Positions 1 through 4,676 of a stretch of DNA of 6,006 bases are shown here, one piece after another. The translations under genes and the position numbers were made by a program. The notes below the pieces were generated by a model that made no database searches, was not told the DNA's origin, and worked only from the letters and a program-made list of their open reading frames with translations. The stretch's first letter is position 1. Each line of letters starts with the position of its first letter. Source of the DNA: an uncultured beta proteobacterium (GTDB lineage Bacteria > Pseudomonadota > Gammaproteobacteria > Burkholderiales > Burkholderiaceae_C); the NCBI GenBank assembly GCA_903914985.1, contig CAIWRE010000386.1:1-6006 (forward strand), given 5' to 3'.

Positions 1-707
1 CCGCCCGACACATGGAGGCGCTCCACCTGGTGGCCATAGAGAAACTGCACGCCACGCTGGGCGCATTTTTCGGCCAGGGCCTGGGTGAATGCGCAGGCAT
101 CGCCCGACTCATCGGTGGAGGTGTAGGTGCCACCCACAATACGGGAACCGTAGCTTTTCAGGGAGGGCTCGATGCGCAGCAGTTCTTCGCGGCTGACGAG
201 CTTGCGGTCCACGCCGTACTTGCGCATAAGCTCGGATGATTGGGCGGCGGTGTCAAACGACGCCTGGTCGCTGTAGTAGTGGGCAATGCCGTTTTCCAGG
301 CGCTGGTATTCGATGCCCGTGGCAGCAATGACTTCTTTGAGCGCGGCGTGGCTGTAGGCGCCCAGTGCAACAAGCTGCTGCACATTGCGCTCAAACGCGG
401 CATCGTTGCAGTTGGCCAGAAACTGCAATCCCCAGGCGTATTGCCGCCAACCCGAGCCAAACGGGTTTTGCGGGCGAAACAGCAAGGGCGCTTCCTTGCT
501 CAGCATCCATTTCAAGGCTTTGAGCGGTGCCTGCGCGTTGGCCCAAGGCTCGCAGAAACTGACCGAAATTTGCCCCGCATTGGCAAAGCTGGTCTCTAGC
601 GCAGCGCCGCTCTGGCGCTCAATCACCGTGACCTGGTGTCCGCGCTCGGCCAAGTGCCAGGCGGTGCTGATGCCGATGATGCCGGCGCCCAAAACGATTG
701 TGTTCAT
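1..707 (-). CDS. dadA: D-amino-acid dehydrogenase small subunit, DadA-like (partial, 3' end beyond left edge)
   Basis: This is an FAD-dependent oxidoreductase of the DAO/DadA family. In the family it oxidatively deaminates D-amino acids (typically D-alanine) to 2-oxo acids and ammonia, passing electrons to the respiratory chain at the inner membrane. The frame opens at ATG 705-707 and stays open for 235 codons to the edge, a little over half of the usual 415-430 residues. Visible motifs are the N-terminal Rossmann dinucleotide-binding loop GAGIIG at residues 7-12, the acidic residue E30 ending the second strand (VTVIER), and the DadA signature ETSFANAGQIS at 38-48. Further on are LKALKWM (about 62-68) and, near the edge, GGTYTSTDESGD followed by an FTQALA helix, which match the E. 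coli DadA layout. The upstream Shine-Dalgarno is weak (TGATGGA). The gene is divergent from an ArgP-type regulator, 78 bp away. A general glycine/D-amino-acid oxidase is the alternative, but the ANAGQIS and DESGD matches favour DadA. Confidence 0.9.
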   Translation of the reverse strand, partial: MNTIVLGAGIIGISTAWHLAERGHQVTVIERQSGAALETSFANAGQISVSFCEPWANAQAPLKALKWMLSKEAPLLFRPQNPFGSGWRQYAWGLQFLANCNDAAFERNVQQLVALGAYSHAALKEVIAATGIEYQRLENGIAHYYSDQASFDTAAQSSELMRKYGVDRKLVSREELLRIEPSLKSYGSRIVGGTYTSTDESGDACAFTQALAEKCAQRGVQFLYGHQVERLHVSG

Positions 708-718
708 TCCATCAGTGT

Positions 719-731
719 GCGCGATTCGCGC
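719..731. promoter_or_regulatory. GC-rich palindrome at the dadA transcription/translation start
   Basis: The sequence GCGCGA-T-TCGCGC is a 13-bp inverted repeat with 6-bp perfect arms around one central base. It ends 12 bp from the dadA ATG and overlaps the predicted +1 region, a typical position for a repressor site. It could also form a small hairpin near the ribosome-binding region, although a one-base loop would force the inner pairs open. The regulator is unknown. The sequence does not look like a typical T-N11-A LysR box. Confidence 0.4.
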
Positions 732-735
732 TGCA

Positions 736-764
736 AGTAAAAGTAAAATTACCGGGTTTGTGAA
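736..764 (-). promoter_or_regulatory. Candidate sigma70 promoter for dadA
   Basis: Read on the minus strand there is TTCACA (plus 759-764), a 17-bp spacer and TTTACT (plus 736-741). This matches 5 of 6 and 4 of 6 consensus bases. Transcription would start near 729, leaving a leader of about 20 nt before the dadA ATG. The -10 falls in a tandem hexamer AAGTAA-AAGTAA (plus 735-746). This is a pattern match only. Confidence 0.35.
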
Positions 765-785
765 ATCATAAGTTGAATTAATACT

Positions 786-1703
786 TTGTCTGTTCGAATA
801 TTTGACTCCGCCGCGCTGGAATGCCTGGCCGCCATCGTGGAAGAAGGCGGGTTTGAGCGTGCAGCGGTACGCCTGTCCATCACCCAGTCGGCGGTGTCGC
901 AGCGCTTGCGCGGGCTGGAAGCGCAGGTCGGCACGGTGCTGCTGGTGCGAACACGCCCGGTGCGTCCCACGGCCGCTGGGCGCTTGCTGCTCAAGCATGC
1001 CATGCAAATGCGGCTGTTGCGCGCTGACCTGGAGGGCGATCTGCAAGAGCTCGCCCCGGGTGCCAGCGGTGAGGAGTACCGCGTCTCCATCGCCATCAAC
1101 GCCGACAGCATTGCGACCTGGGCGCTCGATGCCTTGGATCCGCTGATCGCCGCCGGTCTGCCACTGGAGATCATTACCGACGACCAGGATTTCACCCACG
1201 AATGGCTGCGCGAAGGCCAGGTGCTGGGTTGCGTCACCACCCTCAAGCCCGCGCTGCGCGGCTGCCAGGTGCTCTCGCTCGGTGCCATGCACTACGTGGC
1301 AGTGGCCAGCGCGGCCTACGCCGAGGCCCATTGCCCGCAAGGACTGAGCGCGCACAATTTCCGCGACATTCCCTTTATCGCCTTCAACCGCAAAGACGAC
1401 AGCCCGGCGGAATTTGTCGCCACCGCCTGGGGCCTGCGCAGGGTCACCCTGAACCAGCGCTTTGTTCCCAGCGCCGAAGGCCAAGTGCATGCCGTGCTCT
1501 CCGGTTGGGGGGCTGCGGTACTGCCGCGCCTGCGGGTGCAGGCGCTGATGGACAGCGGCGCCCTGGTCAACTTGGCACCCCAGCACAGCCTGCCGGTGGA
1601 GCTGTACTGGCACTGCTGGAATCTGGACTCGGAAGTGATTGACCGATTGACCGCCGCACTTTCCAGCGCCGCACGCCGCGTTTTAGAGAAAAATACCGCA
1701 TAG
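786..1703 (+). CDS. argP: LysR-family transcriptional regulator, ArgP/IciA type
   Basis: A 305-residue DNA-binding regulator (E. coli ArgP has 297). The N-terminal winged helix-turn-helix spans about residues 6-62, with GGFERAAVRLSITQSAVSQRL at 21-41 as the recognition region, followed by LLVRT and the PxRPTxxG wing. The linker and start of the effector domain contain NADSIATW at 105-112, a hallmark shared with E. coli ArgP, and the C-terminus has the ELYWH motif matching LYWH of ArgP. ArgP proteins sense basic amino acids (Lys/Arg) and usually activate exporter or lysine/arginine genes. Here the divergent neighbour is dadA, so the likely target is D-amino-acid catabolism (inference). The start is TTG at 786. 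An in-frame TGA lies at 774-776, no in-frame ATG or GTG exists before the helix-turn-helix, and the N-terminus from TTG aligns with ArgP. There is no clear Shine-Dalgarno, so expression may be weak. Confidence 0.88.
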   Translation: MSVRIFDSAALECLAAIVEEGGFERAAVRLSITQSAVSQRLRGLEAQVGTVLLVRTRPVRPTAAGRLLLKHAMQMRLLRADLEGDLQELAPGASGEEYRVSIAINADSIATWALDALDPLIAAGLPLEIITDDQDFTHEWLREGQVLGCVTTLKPALRGCQVLSLGAMHYVAVASAAYAEAHCPQGLSAHNFRDIPFIAFNRKDDSPAEFVATAWGLRRVTLNQRFVPSAEGQVHAVLSGWGAAVLPRLRVQALMDSGALVNLAPQHSLPVELYWHCWNLDSEVIDRLTAALSSAARRVLEKNTA

Positions 1704-1722
1704 TCACAAATTGATCTAGGTC

Positions 1723-1750
1723 TTTACAGCGAGACGCAAGCGGCTAAAAT
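1723..1750 (+). promoter_or_regulatory. Sigma70-like promoter of the TetR-family gene, predicted leaderless
   Basis: TTTACA (1723-1728), a 16-bp spacer and TAAAAT (1745-1750) match 5 of 6 bases of both the -35 and -10 consensus. The expected start point, about 7 bases after the -10, falls at or next to the A of the ATG at 1757. No Shine-Dalgarno precedes that ATG, so the transcript is predicted to be leaderless. The -10 lies inside the palindrome at 1742-1756. Confidence 0.6.
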
Positions 1751-1756
1751 TTAGCC
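1742..1756. promoter_or_regulatory. Perfect palindromic operator candidate abutting the TetR-family start codon
   Basis: GGCTAAA-A-TTTAGCC has 7-bp perfect arms around a single central base. It covers the whole -10 box and ends on the base just before the ATG at 1757. TetR-family dimers bind such short dyads and commonly repress their own promoters, so autorepression by occlusion of RNA polymerase is the simplest reading (inference). The symmetry is seen directly. Confidence 0.65.
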
Positions 1757-2371
1757 ATGAGCTCTACCGCCACTGCCAAAGTTTCGTTCAAGACCCAAAT
1801 GCTGCAGGCGCGCGAAGACGCCATCATCCGCATCGCCAGCCGTCTGTTGGCTGACAAGGGCTTCGAAGCGATGACGGTGGATGAAGTGGCCGCCAGCGTG
1901 GGCATTGCCAAAGCCAGCCTCTACAAGCATTTCTCCAGCAAAGAAGACCTGGCCGCCGCCGCCATGGTGCGGGTCATGGAGCGCGCCCAAAACTACCTGC
2001 ACAAGCTGCCGCCTGCGCCCCCCATGGAGCAACTGCGCACCGTGGCACGCTGGACCATGGAACTCAAGCTGCGGGGTGAAATGCCCTCACTACCCAGCCA
2101 AAACTCGACCTTGCGTGCCAAGCTCATGGCCGACGTGGCTTATATGGACGGCCTGATTGAAGTGAGCGACCGGCTTGGGGCCTGGATCGAGGAGGCCCAA
2201 GCCCAGGGTCTTATCAACCGCTCGCTGCCTGCCATTGCGGTGCTCTACACCCTGTACGCCCGCGCCTGTGACCCGGTGCTGGAGTTTCTGCGCATGGGCG
2301 GCCAACACGACGATGCGCAAATCATTGACATGGTGATGAGCAGCTGCTTTGAAGGCCTGGCGGTACGCTGA
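1757..2371 (+). CDS. TetR/AcrR-family transcriptional regulator
   Basis: A 204-residue regulator of normal TetR length. The N-terminal three-helix DNA-binding domain runs about residues 18-65. It includes AIIRIASRLLADKGFEAMTV (helix 1) and the helix-turn-helix VDEVAASVGIAKASLYKHFSSKEDL, with the typical ASLYKHF recognition helix. The remaining 140 or so residues are helical and form the variable ligand-binding/dimer domain, so the ligand cannot be read from sequence. ATG 1757 is preferred because it sits at the predicted transcription start and the DNA-binding domain begins soon after it. It lies 53 bp after the ArgP-like gene in the same direction but has its own strong promoter and an operator-like palindrome. 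It converges with the metallophosphoesterase gene, with 14 bp between stop codons. No efflux or metabolic gene is an obvious partner nearby, since the MATE gene lies 2.3 kb away on the other strand. Confidence 0.92.
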   Translation: MSSTATAKVSFKTQMLQAREDAIIRIASRLLADKGFEAMTVDEVAASVGIAKASLYKHFSSKEDLAAAAMVRVMERAQNYLHKLPPAPPMEQLRTVARWTMELKLRGEMPSLPSQNSTLRAKLMADVAYMDGLIEVSDRLGAWIEEAQAQGLINRSLPAIAVLYTLYARACDPVLEFLRMGGQHDDAQIIDMVMSSCFEGLAVR

Positions 2372-2385
2372 GCTTCGCGCCCGGT

Positions 2386-3189
2386 TCACACCTCAATCCA
2401 GTCCGCCGGCCTGAAAGCCGCTTGCTCATTCTTGCGCGCGTAGCCCAGCGGATTGGCCACGACGCGACAGCCCTGGTGCACATAGTCCAGCGGCGTGTGC
2501 AAGTGGCCATGCAGCCACAGCTGGGCATGGGCCAGCAAATCATCCAAATCATTGCAAAAACCGGCCGTTCCCGGCACCAAGCCATAGCGCGGGTCGGCGC
2601 TGCGCAAACTCGGGGCGAAATGGGTGATGACCACCGTGCTGCCCTCAAAGGGCGTGGCCAAGGCCTGGCGCAACCAGTCTTGACACTGCACCGCTTGCTC
2701 GCGCAGTTCAGACGCCAGAAATGGCAGGCCATTGCGCGTGGCCAGTGCTTTTTTCAAATAGAAATTGGCAGCCCGAAAGGCCTTGTCGCGGTTCTGGAGC
2801 GCGTCAAAGTCGGTCCACAAGGTGGTTCCCACCAGCCGCACCGGCCGGCCTTGTCTGTCACGCCATGGGCCGTGCAGCACTTCGCGCTCCAGCCAGGCAA
2901 TCCCTAAACGCTCGCACGTCGTGCGCAGCCGCGTGTGGGTGGCGTCGAAATCCAGCCCGTCGTATTCATGGTTCCCGGGCACGAACACCACCGGCGTGGG
3001 CCAGCCGTGCAATGGTGAAAACCGTGCCAAACCAAAATCGCTGTCGGTGAGCTGGGAGCCTGCCTGGTAGGAACCAATGTCTCCGGCCAGCACCAGCACA
3101 TCGGCACCGGGGGCTGGACAGGGCGCTTGCGGCGGCTGCAAGTGCGGCTGGCTCTCCAGGTGCAGATCGGACAAGAGCTGAATCTTCAC
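2386..3189 (-). CDS. Calcineurin-like metallophosphoesterase
   Basis: A 267-residue soluble, probably cytoplasmic, dinuclear-metal phosphoesterase. All five metal/catalytic blocks are present in order: SDLH (D8, H10), LAGDIG (D37), PGNHE (N73, H74), ITHFAPS (H190) and HGHLH (H229, H231). The protein is therefore expected to be active, but the substrate cannot be told from sequence. The C-terminal NPLGY motif after the last histidine block recurs in bacterial members of this family. The start is GTG 3187-3189, preceded five bases upstream by AGGAG, and it places SDLH within the first ten residues as is normal. A 35-codon upstream extension to 3294 is open but lies inside the LysR gene and has no family similarity. 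The GTG overlaps the TGA of that LysR gene (GTGA), so the two are probably co-transcribed and translationally coupled. Confidence 0.9.
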   Translation of the reverse strand: MKIQLLSDLHLESQPHLQPPQAPCPAPGADVLVLAGDIGSYQAGSQLTDSDFGLARFSPLHGWPTPVVFVPGNHEYDGLDFDATHTRLRTTCERLGIAWLEREVLHGPWRDRQGRPVRLVGTTLWTDFDALQNRDKAFRAANFYLKKALATRNGLPFLASELREQAVQCQDWLRQALATPFEGSTVVITHFAPSLRSADPRYGLVPGTAGFCNDLDDLLAHAQLWLHGHLHTPLDYVHQGCRVVANPLGYARKNEQAAFRPADWIEV

Positions 3190-4169
3190 ATGCGCTCCTG
3201 CGGTGGGCGCGGTGCAAAGGCTTGCACGGCCGCAGCCTGCACCTGAGCGCGCAACCAGGCGTGGGCCTCGTCCTGCGCATGGCGGCGGCTCCACAGTGCA
3301 TCGACCTGAATCGGCGGCACTTCAAAAGGCAACTCACGCACCACCAACTGCGCTTCAAACCCGGTGACGTTCAAAAAATGGCGTGGCAACACCGTGAGCA
3401 AATCCGACTGCGCCACCACCTTCACCGTGGTGAAAAACTGGTTCACCGTGAGCATCACGCGCCGGCTGCGGTTGAGGTGAGCCAGCGCTTCGTCAATCAA
3501 GCCAAAGGCGCGGCCCGAAAAGCTCACTAGCATGTGTTGGGCCTTGCAAAAGGCGTCCAAGGTCAGGGGGCTGGCGGCCAAGGGATGGCCATGGCGCATG
3601 ACGCACACATAGTCGCTGGCAAACAGGCGTTGGTGAAAGAAGGCGGGGCTCACAGCGGCCTGGCCTTGTGCGTCAAGTTCCGCAATCACCGCCGGAAAAT
3701 GTCCGATGGCCAGGTCCGCCAAACCGTCTTCCAACAGTCGGCGCGGATCGCGCGTGGTCAAGGGCGCGGTGCGCAAGGACACGCCCGGCGCCTGCTGGCT
3801 CAGCGTCGTGACCAGACCCACCATGAGCTCTGCGGCGGTGGCGTCCGCCATGGTCAGCACAAAACTGTTTTGCGCTGTGGCAGGCACAAACACCCGGGGC
3901 GCCAGCGTGGTTTGCAAGTGCTGCAAGGTGGCTCGAATTTCCGGCCAGAGCTCCAGCGCCTTGGGCGTGGGTTGCAGGCTGCGCCCTTGGCGCACCAATA
4001 CCTCGTCGCCCAGCGCCTGGCGCAGGCGTCGCAGGGCATTGCTCACCGCCGGCTGTGTCAGTGCCAGCTCTTGCGCTGCGCGGGTCAGGTTGCGCTCGGC
4101 CATCACCACGTCAAACACTTTGAGCAGGTTGAGGTCAAAGGTCCGCAAGTTCAGGGCTGAAGCAGGCAT
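3186..4169 (-). CDS. LysR-family transcriptional regulator, NodD/NahR-like group
   Basis: A 327-residue regulator from ATG 4167-4169. The opening NLRTFDLNLLKVFDVVMAERNLTRAA and the helix-turn-helix LALTQPAVSNALRRLRQALGD (about residues 35-55), followed by VLVRQGRSLQPTPKA, are typical of the NodD/NahR/LinR-like branch of LysR proteins. The C-terminal periplasmic-binding-like effector domain starts near residue 100 (FVLTMADATAAELM). The inducer is unknown, though this branch often senses aromatic or other small organic molecules. The frame stays open for 12 more codons to a TTG at 4205, but that extension has no family similarity and the LNLRTFDLNLL motif fits the ATG. There is no clear Shine-Dalgarno. 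The 3' end overlaps the metallophosphoesterase start by four bases, making that gene a likely target or at least a co-expressed partner. Upstream it is divergent from a small membrane-protein gene. Confidence 0.9.
   Translation of the reverse strand: MPASALNLRTFDLNLLKVFDVVMAERNLTRAAQELALTQPAVSNALRRLRQALGDEVLVRQGRSLQPTPKALELWPEIRATLQHLQTTLAPRVFVPATAQNSFVLTMADATAAELMVGLVTTLSQQAPGVSLRTAPLTTRDPRRLLEDGLADLAIGHFPAVIAELDAQGQAAVSPAFFHQRLFASDYVCVMRHGHPLAASPLTLDAFCKAQHMLVSFSGRAFGLIDEALAHLNRSRRVMLTVNQFFTTVKVVAQSDLLTVLPRHFLNVTGFEAQLVVRELPFEVPPIQVDALWSRRHAQDEAHAWLRAQVQAAAVQAFAPRPPQERM
3195..3199 (-). promoter_or_regulatory. Ribosome binding site of the metallophosphoesterase
   Basis: AGGAG on the minus strand lies inside the last codons of the upstream LysR gene, five bases before the GTG start. 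It decides the start of the metallophosphoesterase in favour of 3189 over the longer open frame. Confidence 0.7.
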
Positions 4170-4177
4170 ATATAAAT

Positions 4178-4191
4178 TTGGTGAATACCAA
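4178..4191. promoter_or_regulatory. Candidate LysR-type box upstream of the NahR-like regulator
   Basis: TTGGT-GAAT-ACCAA is an interrupted dyad with 5-bp perfect arms, 9 bp upstream of the LysR start codon. It contains a T-N11-A spacing, the loose signature of LysR-type binding sites. LysR regulators commonly bind in the spacer between themselves and a divergent gene, so autoregulation is plausible. The site is short and could be chance. Confidence 0.35.
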
Positions 4192-4208
4192 TCATCACAA
4201 ATCAAAAG

Positions 4209-4237
4209 TAGACCGATACTAGTATTAACCCTAGTAT
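4209..4237 (+). promoter_or_regulatory. Possible promoter of the small membrane-protein gene
   Basis: TAGACC (4209-4214), a 17-bp spacer and TAGTAT (4232-4237) each match 4 of 6 sigma70 consensus bases. The expected start near 4244 would leave a leader of about 47 nt that includes the ribosome binding site. The elements overlap the compound inverted repeat, which would fit repression. The match is weak. Confidence 0.25.
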
Positions 4238-4239
4238 CG
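4214..4239. promoter_or_regulatory. Compound inverted repeat (operator candidate) in the divergent spacer
   Basis: CGATACTAG at 4214-4222 and CTAGTATCG at 4231-4239 form a perfect 9-bp inverted repeat with an 8-bp spacer. Nested in it is a second perfect palindrome ATACTAGTAT (4216-4225), and CTAGTAT occurs as a direct repeat with a 12-bp period (4219-4225 and 4231-4237). Such layering suggests two protein dimers binding about one helical turn apart. It lies 45 bp from the LysR start and 53 bp from the membrane-protein start, so it could control either or both. Confidence 0.6.
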
Positions 4240-4279
4240 CGGCATTGCGAAGGCCAAACCTTCCTTGTCTCGTATCTTT

Positions 4280-4285
4280 CAGGAG
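4280..4285 (+). promoter_or_regulatory. Ribosome binding site of the small membrane-protein gene
   Basis: CAGGAG lies six bases before ATG 4292. It selects this start over an in-frame TTG at 4265, which has no such site. Confidence 0.75.
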
Positions 4286-4291
4286 TACACC

Positions 4292-4672
4292 ATGCGCCGT
4301 TTTGCCGGTTTTGATTTTTCCCGGGCTACCAAAGCCACCCCCGCCGTTCGCAGCGAATCGTCCAAAACACTCGCCGGCATTTTGTTGTCTGCAGTCCTGG
4401 CCTCCCTTCTGGTGGTTGCGGACCAAGTGATCGAGAACTGGGCCGACGGCCACCTGCTGCTGGGCTGGGTCGCGCTGTGGAGTCTGGTGTTTGCCGGCCT
4501 GGCCTTTTGCGTGCGTCCTCTGCGCCGCGCAAGTGCCACGGTGGCCAATGCCGTAGATGCCTGGATTGAGCGCTCGTCGCAAGCCCGTGAAGAAGCCCGC
4601 CTGTGGGACTACGCCCGCCAGGACGCTCGCGTTATGGACGAACTGCGGGCTGCAGAAGCACGCAGCTGCTAA
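4292..4672 (+). CDS. Small two-helix inner-membrane protein of unknown function
   Basis: A 126-residue protein I cannot assign to a named family. It has a basic, Ser/Thr-rich N-terminus (MRRFAGFDFSRATKATP). A hydrophobic segment follows at about residues 27-47 (LAGILLSAVLASLLVVADQVI), then a short acidic/polar loop ENWADGH at 48-54, and a second hydrophobic segment at about 55-74 ending in CVRPLRR. The charged, helical C-terminal tail (about 80-126) has ARLWDYARQDARVMDELRAAEAR. The RPLRR block after the second helix and the basic N-terminus suggest both termini face the cytoplasm by the positive-inside rule (inference). There is no signal-peptide cleavage site. The ATG is supported by a good ribosome binding site and by coding-like composition. 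The gene sits alone between a divergent LysR gene and a convergent MATE gene, 4 bp between the stop codons. Confidence 0.8.
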   Translation: MRRFAGFDFSRATKATPAVRSESSKTLAGILLSAVLASLLVVADQVIENWADGHLLLGWVALWSLVFAGLAFCVRPLRRASATVANAVDAWIERSSQAREEARLWDYARQDARVMDELRAAEARSC

Positions 4673-4676
4673 GGAC

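Noticed and set aside
749..1288. 179-codon minus-strand open frame opposite the ArgP-like gene, spanning the dadA spacer
   Set aside because: The Ser/Arg-rich composition is typical of antisense frames, and the opposite strand encodes a complete LysR helix-turn-helix protein.
3190..3294. 35-codon N-terminal extension of the metallophosphoesterase
   Set aside because: It lies entirely inside the LysR coding sequence, is Gly/Arg/Cys-rich without family similarity, and a GTG with a good AGGAG is present at 3189.
3534..4160. 208-codon plus-strand open frame opposite the NahR-like LysR gene
   Set aside because: The translation is Gly/Gln/His/Arg-rich with no recognisable domain, and it lies fully antisense to a clear LysR gene. 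It is a GC-driven open frame.
4170..4205. 12-residue N-terminal extension of the NahR-like LysR protein from TTG 4205
   Set aside because: It would encode part of the AT-rich promoter spacer and the dyad at 4178-4191. The family N-terminus fits ATG 4169.
4265..4291. Nine-residue longer form of the small membrane protein from TTG 4265
   Set aside because: The extension covers the CAGGAG ribosome binding site for ATG 4292, and the TTG lacks one of its own.
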